From NCBI GenBank assembly GCA_027922465.2, contig BQMF02000298.1, positions 62,001-126,000 of the forward strand: DNA of 64,000 bases, read 5' to 3'. Source of the stretch: Turritopsis dohrnii (taxonomy: Eukaryota > Cnidaria > Hydrozoa > Anthoathecata > Oceaniidae). The position numbers and the translations under genes are program-made. Positions 44,238 through 55,300 of the stretch are shown here, one piece after another; within the stretch, counting starts at the first letter, position 1; every line of letters begins with the position of its first letter. Under the pieces are notes generated by a model, which searched no databases, was not told where the DNA came from, and was given only the letters and a program-made list of their open reading frames with translations.

Positions 44238-47200
44238 TCACGACCTCTGTTCAAAGCGTAAAACTGAGGATTCGTATGCATCTTTCTCTTTCACCTTCAC
44301 ATCTCTGTGATAATACTTTTCAAAAGTACTAACCGACGACCAATGACCTCTTTTAATAATTTCTGCTATAGGAACCCCTTGACATTTTGCCTTTGATGAA
44401 GATGCAGACCTTGTAGAATGTGCCTTAAATGTTGAAGTATCTACGCCTGCCATGGAAAGAATTTCTAAGATCCACCTAGAAACTGTACATGACTTTACAT
44501 GCTTGTGAGGTTTAACTATACCTAACAACAAAAAACTCTCATCCCCTCTCCATAATCTGGTTCTTTCCAAATAAATATCTATATAGTGACAAACACATAA
44601 CTCTTTATTCTCCTTAAAATGGGAAAACTTTATAGGAGATCTCAACTTCCCTTTTCTTGCCGTTTTAGTTATCTCTCCGAAATGAAAAGTATAACCTGTA
44701 TGATGTTTAATCAAGTACTTGGTGTCTAAAGAACAAATTTCGTGTGCCCTGGCTATAGAGGTTAAAGCAAGAAGCATTGTTAGTTTCAAAGTCAACATTT
44801 TATCAGAAATATTCTCAGTCTTAATAGTACCCAGGTAAGAAACAACTTTGTCAACATCCCATATAAAAGTATATCTTGGGATAGGACATCTTTTATTAAA
44901 AACACCTGCCAGTAAAGCTGACACTAATGGGTGTTTTCCCACGGAGACACCCTCTACTGGTTCATGAAATGCTGACAAAGCTGATCGATAACCAGCAATT
45001 GTTTGGTATTCTAATCCCTTTTCAAACAAATCTGAAAGAAACTCGATAACTAATGCTATAGAGCATCGAATTGGATCAACCTGTTTCCCAGAACACCAGC
45101 TAGCCCACTTACGCCAGGCCGATTCGTAATGAGAAACTGTTCCTTCTCTCCTAGCTGCAGTGATAAGGTTGACAGCCTTTTCTGATAAGCCTTCTGCTTG
45201 CAACCTTCCCCTGATACTGTCCAAAGCACTAGTTGAAGGGTTTGATTTTAAATGAGAGGATGTCTTTCCCCTTGAGGATTCAGCAACAGGTCTGGGAAAG
45301 TTGGAAGCAGAATGGGATTCTGTACTGATAATTGAAGCAACTGAGGGTACCATGACTGAGTCTGCCATGCAGGAGTTACTAACAAAACTGTCGCCTTGTC
45401 TGATCTGACTTTCCATAACACCCTGCCTATTAGGGAAAAGGGAGGAAAAGCATAACCTCGTAGATGTGTCCAACGTGTTTGAAATGCATCTTGCCCCTTG
45501 CTGTAAGGATCTACCTTCCAAGAAAAATAAATGGGTACTTGATGCGACAGTCTTGATGCAAACAGGTCTGTACAAGGAGTCCACCTTGCCCGACATATAT
45601 TTTGAAACACCTGTTGACTCATTTTCCACTCGCTTGAGTCCTTCACGCTGCGAGACATCCTGTCTGCCTCCACATTTAAAATCCCTGGAAGGTACTCGAC
45701 AGTAATTGTGATCTGATGATCCAACAGATATTTCCAAATTTCTTTGCTTAACCCAGACAGGACTTCGCTCTTGGTTCCCCCCATCTTCATAAGATATGTT
45801 AGAGCCACTATATTGTCCATTTGAATGTGTATTGAGGAACTCTGAGGAAACCTGCGATGAAAAGACAATATTGCCAGTTTTGCTGCTTTTAATTCTAGAT
45901 AATTGATGTGGTACTCCTTCTCCCGCTGTGACCACTGTCCCCCGGTGTTGAGTCCCTTGCAGGATGCCCCCCATCCTTGTAGAGATGCATCTGATGAAAT
46001 CACTAGTTGGGGTTGTGTCGACACTAATCCCACCCCATTGTGAAGATGGAGATTCTCTATCCACCATTTTAGTTCCTCCCTTGCCTCTTGATTCAAAACT
46101 ATTTGTACATCGTAATTCTGATTTTCCGCAAACTCTAGAATTTGTTGTCTTTGCATAGCTCTGTATTGAAGTGGAGCGGGAAATACCGCAATAGCCGAGG
46201 ACGAGAGGCGACCCACAACTTTCATTAAATCCCTTACAGACACCTTTTCTGCTGCTAGAAGATCCTGACAATGAGACACAATCCTCTCCATTTTTCCCTG
46301 GGGAAGAAATAATTTTAAATTGTTCGAATCCATCTCTATACCCAGAAACTGAATAAGATGACATGGTTGAAGAACTGATTTTTGAAAATTGATAGTAAAG
46401 CCCAGATGTTGAAGAATGAAGATGAGAGTGTCTCTTGCCATCTCCACTTCCTCCTGAGTTGATGCTAAAATCAAGCAATCGTCCAGATAAATTATCAGAC
46501 GAACATTTAACCTCCTTAATATTGCTACTGGAATTTTCAATAGTTTCGTAAAGACTCGTGGAGCTGGACCCAGGCCAAAACACAGGCAGAGAAACTGATA
46601 AATGTTTCCCTCCCATAAAAAACTGACATATCTTTGAGAGCTTTTGCTCAGAGGCACTGAGAAGTAAGCATCCTTCAGATCTATCTTTATCATATAATCC
46701 CCTTTTTGTAACAGTTCCTTCAAAAGGGATAGGCCTTCCATCTTGAAGTGCTGATACGGAATGTGCCTGTTCAAATTCCTCAGATTTATTACTGGTCTGT
46801 AACCCGACTCCTTCTTTGGGATAACGAAGATGGAGCTGAGGAAATGGCGCTGTGAAGGACTTTCCACAATCTCTATAGCTTGTTTGCGTAACATTTCCTG
46901 AATTTCCTTGTTCACTATATTTTTTTCCTCTAACTCGAAATTTGCACTGTGAGGAGGCTGAAGTTGAGACGGGGGGAGAGACTGAAAAGGAATTTGATAC
47001 CCTTTTACAAACCCTAAAATCTGAGGATCTTGAGTCAGAACTTCCCAATTTCGAATGTACCACTTCAGTCTTCCTGCTTGAGGTAGATTGGGGATTAGAT
47101 CTTGTGGAAACATTTCCTTTACTAATGGGTGAATTTTTGAAAGAATAAGCTCCGAGTTTCTTACTGGCTTTAACAAAGGAATAGGAATAATTCTTACCCC

Positions 47201-48104
47201 TCTGTGAGTTAAACTGGTATCTTCCTCTCGTGTTGAATAGCCCCCTGCCTCTCCCACGAAACAAGGGGCCCTTTCGAAAGGGCGCATTGGATGTCGACCT
47301 ACTTGATGTTGACTGGAAATTTGTAGATTTCTGTTTCAACCCAGTAAACAAACTTTCAGATTGTTTTAAAGCCTTTGCTTCCTTAGTCAACTGTGATTCG
47401 AACTCTTCCCCAAACAAAACAGTATTTGAGGCTACATCCAGAGACTTTGACTGATTCTTTAGAATGTCCTTCACTCTTGATTGTGACTCCATCAGAGCAG
47501 ACAAGATATTTTCTCTTCTTTGATAAGATATAGAGTTGAATACTTGTGTAAACAACATAATAGATTGATCAAACAAGGTTGATATTTGATCCAAGCCTTC
47601 ATCTTGCAAAGAATCTTCTCTTTCCCCCTCCATAGTTGCCCAGAGCTGGGACACTGGACCAAACACTCTCCACAATTTTTCTTGAATCAATTTAAGATTT
47701 CGTTCATGCTTCAACGTGGAAAACTTCGAATTGGATTGCAACAAATTCTTGATGTAGTTATCCAGTTCAGGTACCTTTCGTAGATTACTCGGAACTGGGG
47801 AACTTTGCAAAATCTGTTCCTCTATGTCCTTATCAGCAATATGTATGCCCATATATTTATGCACATACTCCAATAAACCATTGGGTAATTCCCAAGAGTT
47901 CTCATTGCTGTCTGGCCCCAGCTCGAATCTTGGTCGTTTAGCTGGAGGCTCATGAATTTCTTCCTCTCCTTCACCGGACGTAATCTCGGTATCAGGTGGG
48001 ATATTCTCTTCAATGCTGACCTGCGCCTGGGGCTGAACAGAATCAGATTGATGTAGTGTACTGGTTGCTGTCTGAGTCAACCTATGAAAGAGACGTTTGA
48101 ACAT
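44238..48104 (-). CDS. DIRS gag and tyrosine recombinase in one 1288-codon frame
   Basis: Starts at an ATG. Residues 1-272 are gag-like: charged, with a coiled-coil-like middle and an Arg/Gly-rich end (RGRGRGLFNTRGRYQFNS) likely to bind RNA. Residues about 273-952 overlap the RT frame and are a Ser-rich sequence with no domain, probably dictated by the other frame. Residues about 955-1288 are a tyrosine recombinase with Arg1119 (ARAHEIC), His1229-Arg1232 (HSTR), His1254 (GHW) and Tyr1264/1265 (FEKYYHR). The stop lies inside the terminal repeat. Whether gag and YR are made as one chain, or YR from its own start, cannot be told from sequence. Confidence 0.85.
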   Translation of the reverse strand: MFKRLFHRLTQTATSTLHQSDSVQPQAQVSIEENIPPDTEITSGEGEEEIHEPPAKRPRFELGPDSNENSWELPNGLLEYVHKYMGIHIADKDIEEQILQSSPVPSNLRKVPELDNYIKNLLQSNSKFSTLKHERNLKLIQEKLWRVFGPVSQLWATMEGEREDSLQDEGLDQISTLFDQSIMLFTQVFNSISYQRRENILSALMESQSRVKDILKNQSKSLDVASNTVLFGEEFESQLTKEAKALKQSESLFTGLKQKSTNFQSTSSRSTSNAPFRKGPLFRGRGRGLFNTRGRYQFNSQRGKNYSYSFVKASKKLGAYSFKNSPISKGNVSTRSNPQSTSSRKTEVVHSKLGSSDSRSSDFRVCKRVSNSFSVSPPVSTSASSQCKFRVRGKKYSEQGNSGNVTQTSYRDCGKSFTAPFPQLHLRYPKEGVGLQTSNKSEEFEQAHSVSALQDGRPIPFEGTVTKRGLYDKDRSEGCLLLSASEQKLSKICQFFMGGKHLSVSLPVFWPGSSSTSLYETIENSSSNIKEVKCSSDNLSGRLLDFSINSGGSGDGKRHSHLHSSTSGLYYQFSKISSSTMSSYSVSGYRDGFEQFKIISSPGKNGEDCVSLSGSSSSRKGVCKGFNESCGSPLVLGYCGISRSTSIQSYAKTTNSRVCGKSELRCTNSFESRGKGGTKMVDRESPSSQWGGISVDTTPTSDFIRCISTRMGGILQGTQHRGTVVTAGEGVPHQLSRIKSSKTGNIVFSSQVSSEFLNTHSNGQYSGSNISYEDGGNQERSPVWVKQRNLEISVGSSDHNYCRVPSRDFKCGGRQDVSQREGLKRVENESTGVSKYMSGKVDSLYRPVCIKTVASSTHLFFLEGRSLQQGARCISNTLDTSTRLCFSSLFPNRQGVMESQIRQGDSFVSNSCMADSVMVPSVASIISTESHSASNFPRPVAESSRGKTSSHLKSNPSTSALDSIRGRLQAEGLSEKAVNLITAARREGTVSHYESAWRKWASWCSGKQVDPIRCSIALVIEFLSDLFEKGLEYQTIAGYRSALSAFHEPVEGVSVGKHPLVSALLAGVFNKRCPIPRYTFIWDVDKVVSYLGTIKTENISDKMLTLKLTMLLALTSIARAHEICSLDTKYLIKHHTGYTFHFGEITKTARKGKLRSPIKFSHFKENKELCVCHYIDIYLERTRLWRGDESFLLLGIVKPHKHVKSCTVSRWILEILSMAGVDTSTFKAHSTRSASSSKAKCQGVPIAEIIKRGHWSSVSTFEKYYHRDVKVKEKDAYESSVLRFEQRS
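45248..47287 (-). CDS. DIRS reverse transcriptase, RNase H and methylase-like domain
   Basis: 679 codons, +1 relative to the gag-YR frame and wholly inside it. RT: Asp203 (KIDLKDAYFSVPL) and YLDD at 267-270. RNase H: Asp433 (SSDASLQGWGA), Glu465 (YLELKAA), Asp491 (QMDN) and Asp542 (EADRMSR). The C-terminus has DLFASRL and YAFPPFSLI with PPF at 615-617, the segment described as DNA-methyltransferase-like in DIRS elements. Copies the element RNA to DNA. The ATG at 47287 may not be used; ribosomal frameshifting or internal initiation from the gag frame are both possible. Confidence 0.9.
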   Translation of the reverse strand: MRPFERAPCFVGEAGGYSTREEDTSLTHRGVRIIPIPLLKPVRNSELILSKIHPLVKEMFPQDLIPNLPQAGRLKWYIRNWEVLTQDPQILGFVKGYQIPFQSLPPSQLQPPHSANFELEEKNIVNKEIQEMLRKQAIEIVESPSQRHFLSSIFVIPKKESGYRPVINLRNLNRHIPYQHFKMEGLSLLKELLQKGDYMIKIDLKDAYFSVPLSKSSQRYVSFLWEGNIYQFLCLCFGLGPAPRVFTKLLKIPVAILRRLNVRLIIYLDDCLILASTQEEVEMARDTLIFILQHLGFTINFQKSVLQPCHLIQFLGIEMDSNNLKLFLPQGKMERIVSHCQDLLAAEKVSVRDLMKVVGRLSSSAIAVFPAPLQYRAMQRQQILEFAENQNYDVQIVLNQEAREELKWWIENLHLHNGVGLVSTQPQLVISSDASLQGWGASCKGLNTGGQWSQREKEYHINYLELKAAKLAILSFHRRFPQSSSIHIQMDNIVALTYLMKMGGTKSEVLSGLSKEIWKYLLDHQITITVEYLPGILNVEADRMSRSVKDSSEWKMSQQVFQNICRARWTPCTDLFASRLSHQVPIYFSWKVDPYSKGQDAFQTRWTHLRGYAFPPFSLIGRVLWKVRSDKATVLLVTPAWQTQSWYPQLLQLSVQNPILLPTFPDLLLNPQGERHPLI

Positions 48105-48365
48105 AGTCTCATTAGCATCAATTTCCTGCTAGAGTATGATTGTAACTCTGTAGCACACTTTACATTAAATCTTATCAGTAATCACGGAATGATTACTCAG
48201 ATAATTGGCGAATTAAATACCTAAACTTATCCAATTACTTACTGTGCGTCCATTTTGTTTGGCGAGAATTGACGAAAGAGGTCGTGAAGAATGACTTTCA
48301 GCCTGAAGGCGTGAATGGGCGTATACACCAGTATTAGATCGGGCGGAGATTTTATGAAATGAAAT

Positions 48366-49366
48366 GGCGCACTACTTCACTGAAGACTAGCCTCTATTCT
48401 TATCTATCTCTTTGCTAGGCCAAATTTCAATACTGAACTGCGGCTATAAAAGTGAACGAGGAGGAGAAGGAAATGCCGGTTTGAACATATATTTCGCCCT
48501 ATGGGGAAATATATAAAAATCAAAAGAGACTGCTGGTCATGCAGAGAGAGTGTAAAAAACAATTTATAAATACGTGACGAAATTGAAAACAAAAATGACA
48601 AGACTTTTTAAATATGTGAAGAGGTTTTCTGCTTTTAAATGACTACGCATAGGTAATTTGTTCATTAAAATGTTGAAAAAAAGTGATGTAGAGTTTATAA
48701 ACATATATATTTCGTTCTTTTGCCTGATAAATACTACATTACATTACACATGAGTATTTAAATGCTTTATAAACTTCAAGATGTTGTTTGTTTATTTTTG
48801 TGGATGACTAGATAAATTTCTCATTTTATAATTTTTATTTTAGAAAGGGTAAAGTAATATTGAAAACTCGACTATATTGATGGACACATTTGTACGAATA
48901 CATAAAAAATAACATTACATATCCGATGTAATGTAGGAGGTCGTTTTGGAGGCACCAGAGCTCTCTCTATCTCCAGGTCTGACCAATATAGCACAAAACA
49001 CAAAATCTAACTGAACAGTATAAAAACAGGTTCAAGAATTATAGTATGCGGTGATAATATTACCATCCCTTTACTTCTCTGGTGAAAAATAACCCTTCCT
49101 TTAGCTTTTATTTCCAAAACCATATCTGTGTGACGGACTTAAAACCATTAAACCCATGTTTTAATTTGAGGCCGCACTCACCGTGATAAAATAGCTGTAA
49201 TTATAAATTACCTGAAAAACCTAAATTAAGCCACAATTAGCAAACAGCCTGTAGTGATATCAGCCTTCAATGAGGAATCCAGGCTAGAACTGTGGACAAA
49301 ATTTCTGGAATAATGGACGGAAGGACAAACGCTAATGAAAGATCAGCTACTTCGCGCTGCCCCCCC
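48366..49366. other. Intergenic, nothing recognised
   Basis: Between the DIRS end and the BEL LTR. AT-rich, without a supported gene or paired repeat. A short C run (CCCCCC) immediately precedes the LTR. Confidence 0.45.
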
Positions 49367-49807
49367 TGTGGGTTTACCGCGCAACGGTCTGATTTAAGCA
49401 AGTCATGTGTTGTTTGCAACATGTATTGACGAAGTTTAAACTACAATAGTTGACAATAATAAACTTGATACATAAATAAACAAGAATTGACAATAATGAA
49501 TACACAAAGAAGAGAAGAGCTTACCAGCATACACACAACATAAGCTTGACTGATATGAAACAAGACTATGACACAGAGATACTACTATAACTAATTAAGA
49601 AAGTAAATGAACCATGACAATGAAACCTATTATAAAAATCATAATGACTTCACACTTAAACAATGGGACATAACTTGACAATGACAATAGAGTGTTACCT
49701 ACATATAACACAGAACATGACAAAGGAACAAAGTGGACATTGAAAAGTTGACAGAAGACAAATCAAATTCTTATTTGTTATAAAACATATAGAACATTCA
49801 CATTACA
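49367..49807 (-). repeat. BEL 3' LTR, complete
   Basis: 441 bp, TG...CA on the minus strand (starting TGTAATGTG, ending AAACCCACA). A purine tract TGGGGAA directly precedes it on the minus strand at 49808-49814, serving as the polypurine tract for plus-strand priming. Confidence 0.9.
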
Positions 49808-49924
49808 TTCCCCAGCATGAGAAATAAAATTTGTTTGTCTTAACGTTTATATATTCAGAAGCATTCGTATCCATTGATCGTGTACCGTTGATTTCGAATT
49901 CGTCCATTTAACGACTATATTCAC

Positions 49925-52285
49925 TTAAATTCGCTCGTCCACCAAATTCGCAATCCGTCCAAGTTCTGATGTAATATCGATTTCGTCAGCAGGCTTGATC
50001 ATGACTATCGAACGAATGGATCGATTCGTATACCGAAATTTTTCTTCGTTATGATTTCGAAATTTTATCTTCGCCTTTCTTATCAAACCATCGGAACTAA
50101 TTTCAACAGCTTCAATCATGCCATATTGATACGTTTTAGCAATCGAACTGTCTTGCTTGAGAAAAAGTATGACATCCCCTTTCTTCACTTCTTCATCGGA
50201 ACTAAACCATTTACTTTGATGCATCATTTTAGGAACGTGTGTTTGTAACCAATTTTCAAACCAACTGACGTATATACGCTCATTTTCTCTCAGAATCTTC
50301 TGTGGATTTTCAACAATCAACATACTTCCAACAGGACTTCTATCATTGTTTCTACCATATTTCAATCGATTTGGAGTGAGTAGATCCATCATTTCGAAAT
50401 CCGACGTAACATTTCCCAAAGCAAGTGGCATATCATTAATGGCATTAGCGATCTGAGCCACCACTGTTTCCCACTGGAGCAAGGATAATCTTTCGTTTGA
50501 CACAGTTTTCTTCAACGATTCATTTACATGCTTGATTCGTCTTTCTACTTTACCGTGCATATTGTGCCCTCCAACAGGACATAAGCTAAACTGAACATTT
50601 GTATTAACATGAAGTTGATTGTTAATATCTTTGAAGGACAATTGCATTTCCTTACAAGCCTTAACCAACTGGCTACCCTCATCGCAAAGCAATCGTTTTG
50701 GATAACCATTGTCACATGCAAATCTGACAAAAGCTTGGATAAAAGCAGGAGTGCTGTACTCATCCATGATCTTTATACAGGTAGCTGATGTAGTGCAACA
50801 GCAAAAGACTACAAGCCATATCTTGATGGTGGTGCGTTTCTGATGTGATGAATAAGCTTTATATGGTCCAGATAAGTCCACTTGCGAGATGTAAAATGCT
50901 GGTGCGACTTTAAGATTATATTGAGAAACTGGACCCATAGCTACATCTATGGTCTTCTTAATGAGATATCGGCATCTTTGACATGACTTTCTTACCATCT
51001 TAACAATTGATCTTCCTTCTATAATGAAAGCTCTTTTGAGTACATATCTCAATGTTGTCTCAATGCCAGAGTGACGGGCAACAGGATCATTCCAGTGCAC
51101 ATCGTTGACTATGCTGAAAGCAACCGGTGAATCTTTATCGACAAGCGGGACACAGAATGTTGTTGATGCTAGATCTTTCATAGCTGCTGTGAATTTTCCT
51201 GCAACAGATATATTTTCTGTCGGTAAAATTCTGCCAGTGTAGAGAAGGGTACCATCTTTTATCTCCGAGATTCTTTCATATGTCTTTTTGGGTAGAAAAT
51301 GTTGAATTTCAAGTGTACATTTCTTGAAGAAATATCTTTCACCATCTTTAATGTCGATTTCTGAGAGTGAGGTACTCAATGATGCGCTTGAAGCGATAGA
51401 TGACTTTTTCTTAAAAGATCTGATAAACTTCAAAACATAACCCATGATTTTACATACTTTACTGAAACTGTGTTTGTTTGGATCCACAAGATACTTGGAT
51501 AATTCATATCTCTTCTTGATGCTGCTTTTAGAATCCTCTTTGATAATAGATGTAAAGATTTCAACTTTATTGAGAGGAATCTCTTTACGTACTTCATGCA
51601 ACTCTTTCTCACTGACTTTTAGGTCTGTGATTCTGACGATTGGGAAATTAGATAAATCTTGTCTCATCCAATCAAACCCATTAACCCATATTGATGATTG
51701 ATTGACGTCTGCAACATTAGCACCTCTACGAGTTCCAAGGTCGGCTATCATATCTTTCGAATGCACATAGAACCATTGCTCAGGATTCGTAAACCTTCGA
51801 ATTTCGATTACTCTATTTCTGACCCATTGTTTCAACGGTCTCTCTTCGTTGATTATCCAGTGGAGTGCAACTTGATTATCACTTAACTTTATCGATGATT
51901 TGTGCCATTTACTGAATGAGCGTCGTACAACCTCACCAGTATGTGCGTTCAGCAATGCTGCATATAACTCTGCTCGCGGCTGTGACATGTTAGAAGGGAT
52001 GATTCTTGATCTTGATAGAACTAACTGACATGAATACTCTCCATTCCTTCTTTTAATTCTTGCATAAATAGCAACACAAGCAAGTGACTGGCTTGCGTCT
52101 GCAGTATCGATTGTATCTATTTCAAGGCTAACAGCATCTTCGGGAACGATAGCTCGACGATATTGAATACTGTTTATCTCATTTATCATTTCGAAGTTTG
52201 ATATCCAAATTGCACGAAGATCATCTGGGATCACATCATCCCACTGCAAGTTACGATGAACCAGTTCTTGAAGGTCTAACTTCAT
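49925..52285 (-). CDS. BEL pol, RNase H and integrase part
   Basis: 786 codons from an internal Met; coding really continues from further upstream in this frame. RNase H residues Asp63 (DASQSLA), Glu106 (PRAEL), Asp136 (SDNQVAL) and Asp182. A zinc-binding HHCC: His397, His405, Cys435, Cys438. Integrase core DDE: Asp470 (SQVDLSGPY), Asp535 (LLCDEGSQL), Glu581 (GKVERRI). The C-terminus (about 690-770, KKGDVILFLKQ) matches the domain typical of BEL integrases. All catalytic residues are present, so this half looks functional. Confidence 0.92.
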   Translation of the reverse strand: MKLDLQELVHRNLQWDDVIPDDLRAIWISNFEMINEINSIQYRRAIVPEDAVSLEIDTIDTADASQSLACVAIYARIKRRNGEYSCQLVLSRSRIIPSNMSQPRAELYAALLNAHTGEVVRRSFSKWHKSSIKLSDNQVALHWIINEERPLKQWVRNRVIEIRRFTNPEQWFYVHSKDMIADLGTRRGANVADVNQSSIWVNGFDWMRQDLSNFPIVRITDLKVSEKELHEVRKEIPLNKVEIFTSIIKEDSKSSIKKRYELSKYLVDPNKHSFSKVCKIMGYVLKFIRSFKKKSSIASSASLSTSLSEIDIKDGERYFFKKCTLEIQHFLPKKTYERISEIKDGTLLYTGRILPTENISVAGKFTAAMKDLASTTFCVPLVDKDSPVAFSIVNDVHWNDPVARHSGIETTLRYVLKRAFIIEGRSIVKMVRKSCQRCRYLIKKTIDVAMGPVSQYNLKVAPAFYISQVDLSGPYKAYSSHQKRTTIKIWLVVFCCCTTSATCIKIMDEYSTPAFIQAFVRFACDNGYPKRLLCDEGSQLVKACKEMQLSFKDINNQLHVNTNVQFSLCPVGGHNMHGKVERRIKHVNESLKKTVSNERLSLLQWETVVAQIANAINDMPLALGNVTSDFEMMDLLTPNRLKYGRNNDRSPVGSMLIVENPQKILRENERIYVSWFENWLQTHVPKMMHQSKWFSSDEEVKKGDVILFLKQDSSIAKTYQYGMIEAVEISSDGLIRKAKIKFRNHNEEKFRYTNRSIRSIVMIKPADEIDITSELGRIANLVDERI

Positions 52286-52359
52286 GGATGCTGTAATCGG
52301 AGTGACCTTACCAGTGAGATCAAATATTTCAGCGACTCTGGATATGCAATGGCGTCTTG

Positions 52360-55300
52360 TTAATCTTGACGGAATGATATTAACTGCGTCATCTCGTTTC
52401 TTTCCTTTCGTTTCTTGGAGAAGTTTAAATCACATACGTTGAGTGAAAGCAAGTCTTCTTTTGTATGCCATTTCATGCCTGCAATCCCAATGGTGGTACC
52501 ATCATCACTTAGAAAATCTGGTGGATCATTTCCTGAAAAACATACACCTTTCAGATGAAATCCTCCTCTATTCATCACAATTTCCAGTTGATCTGCTCGG
52601 AGATTGGCAAGTGTCGTAGATGATTCCCCAGTGATGCAGTCATCCACGTAAACATCATTATGAATAATGTCGTTGACTTCTGGAAATTCTTCGGCAGATA
52701 ATTTGGCAACCTGTCTCAGACCATGCTCAGCCTGATTTCCACTTGGCTTTACACCATATATTAGGGTCTTGATAATCTTTTCCTCAGGAATTTTGGTCGG
52801 ATCCAAATTTTCTTCCCAAATGTAACGTTGAAAACACCAATCTTTCGGTTCTAATTTGATTGTGTTATACATCTTTCTAATATCTGTATGAATAGCAACT
52901 TTCCATACTGTCCATCTGATAAGAACTTCTTGAAGACGGTTGAGATTGTTCCTGCCTTTGGCCAAGATATCATTCAAGCTGTAACCAGAAGGTGTTATCT
53001 GAGATGCATCGAAGACAATGCGGCAAGGTGTACTGATCGAGCTGGGTTTCCAGACAGCCCTCCAAGGTATGTAATTCTGGATCTGGTGCTGCTTCAGTCG
53101 TTCTTGAATTTCCTGTGGAAGATTTCGTACATAATCCACAAATCCAAGTGCTTGCATTTTAGATTCTGATTCCAGGATGTCTAATTTGTCTTTCTGATTG
53201 ATAGGGTTATTAAGCTTTCTAAGTTGCTGGTTGTATATTTTCATTGCCATAGATTTATTTGGGGCTAATCTTGTTAACGGGTTTTGAATAAATGGAAGAG
53301 TAGCATATGTGATGCAGCTTTCAAGATCGATTTTGATGGATGCATCTATGATGGACTGTTCTGCTTCCTCTTTGATACTTACAGCCTCAATCTGCATATG
53401 ATTCTTACAATCTTTACATTCTCTGCACGCTACACAACGATATGATATCTCGCTTCCTATCTCTTCCACTTGATCAAAGGACTTCTGTGCTCTTAGTAGG
53501 TATCCACCAGAATCAGTATCGCTGAATGGAGTGTCAAAATCTTTATCGCCATAGACATGACTTTTGTAGCCCAGCACAGGTAGACTGAAGCGACTGATTT
53601 CATTTCGATTTGAAAGATAATTTGTGAAAAACATTTCGTTTGATTGATTATGGATAGCTGTAAAGACTTGATGTGGTCCTCCAACAACACCAGTTGTTCC
53701 ATCTGTACTACAAAACATGGATTGATATATTGCTAATCCAGAAGGTAATTGAAAGACCTGTTTAGGATAATATCTGAGATACTTTATGCCAATCATGAAG
53801 TCAATATCACCTCCAACAGTTTTGGGCAATCTTGGTAATTTACTTCTCTCAGGACCTGCAGCTTTATGAATATCTTTCTCGACTTCCTGCAATGGATATA
53901 TTGGAAATGGTGCCGCAATCTTGTCTAGACAGATTGCCGATAAGATAGCTGTTTTTTGATCAGATAGTGGTAATTTGATTTGATATAATCCATAATTTGA
54001 CTTCGCTACGATATCGCCTACTCCCCCTACTTTGATAACCCCAGCATATTCATTTACTGCACGGGCATTCAGTCGTTTAACTGCATTGTGGGTGATAACG
54101 CAATCACTGCAACCATTGTCATAAAAGATATTGAAGATTTGACCATCGACTTTAATTGATTGTAGTAAGTAGATACCATTATCTGTAATAACATCTGATT
54201 CAGAAGGTTGAATTGATCGTTGAACTTGACATGGTGTACTGTTACTGTGAAATGATAATCGAACATTTCTACTGAAATCTGGAAGATCTGCATTTCGTGA
54301 TATACATCTGCTTTTGAATTTCTCCAGTACAGCAAGATTTTCTTCCATATCTTTATGCTCTTCGCATACTAGAACATGTTTCTTTGCCAGGAATCGCTGA
54401 TGTGAAGGATAAGGACAGATAAAATCGTGTTGGCATTTTCCTTCTTTATGTCTTCCCTTGCTCCCATCAGCACCTGGAAAAAGACACTGTACGCAGTATC
54501 TCTTGTTTCGAAGAATTGAAAATCTCTGGGCAGGGGTCTTACTAACAAATGATTGACAGGTAAAATATTGGATCATCTTTGAGCCTCTTGGCCCAACTGT
54601 TGAGACATGATTACTTTGTGATTCTTCACCACCACACAAAGAACATAATAAAGGTCCATTACTTGATACAGAATCTCTAGGAAAGGAATCAGAATAATAT
54701 GAGTGATTGTACCTTCTGTTACTTCTTTCTTTGTTGCCATCATCAGGTTTGCTACCATCGGCAAATTTTGGTACTTGAAGATGAATTCTTTGTTGATTAA
54801 CTTTAATTTCCTTTTCAAGATATGCTATAAGCTTACACCATAAAAGCTGCTCGGTTGGTTCGTGATCACATAACTGTTCAAACCATTTTGTGACTCGATC
54901 ATTTCCCATCAATCTATAGATTCTTTCCATAGCATCGCTATAGAACAGTTGTTTTTCAATTCTGTGCTTCTTCGCTAGCAGTAACAGATCTTTCATGACA
55001 TTAATGATTCGACTAATTCCTGCAACCAATTTTTCTGGATCTTTCATCTTTCCCAAGGATTCCAATTTGTCTACGTATTGTAATTTCCTTGACAATAAGA
55101 TTTTTGTATTACCATATGTTGCTTTCAATCGTCTCCAAATCTCGTCAATGTCAACTACACCCTTTACTAAAGATATAGCAGGCTCAGTAAGATAATTATT
55201 GATTAACAGATCTGGTAAAACACGTTTCGGGGTGGTTCGTAGGTGTAACTTCTCAAATTCTGATTGAAATGTATAAATGTCGAGGGAACAATCGTATCCA

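Larger units (their letters stand above)
44160..48365 (-). mobile_element. DIRS-type (tyrosine recombinase) retrotransposon
   Basis: Inverted terminal repeats of 89 bp at 44160-44248 and 48277-48365 (ATTTCATTTCATAAAATCTC outward ends) match perfectly. Between them, on the minus strand, are a gag-YR frame and an overlapping RT-RNase H-methylase-like frame. DIRS elements integrate with a tyrosine recombinase instead of a DDE integrase, normally without target duplication, consistent with no duplication here. Both long frames are open, so the copy may be young. Confidence 0.9.

Noticed and set aside
45466..47783. Plus-strand frames over the DIRS element
   Set aside because: Antisense shadows of the two real minus-strand frames.
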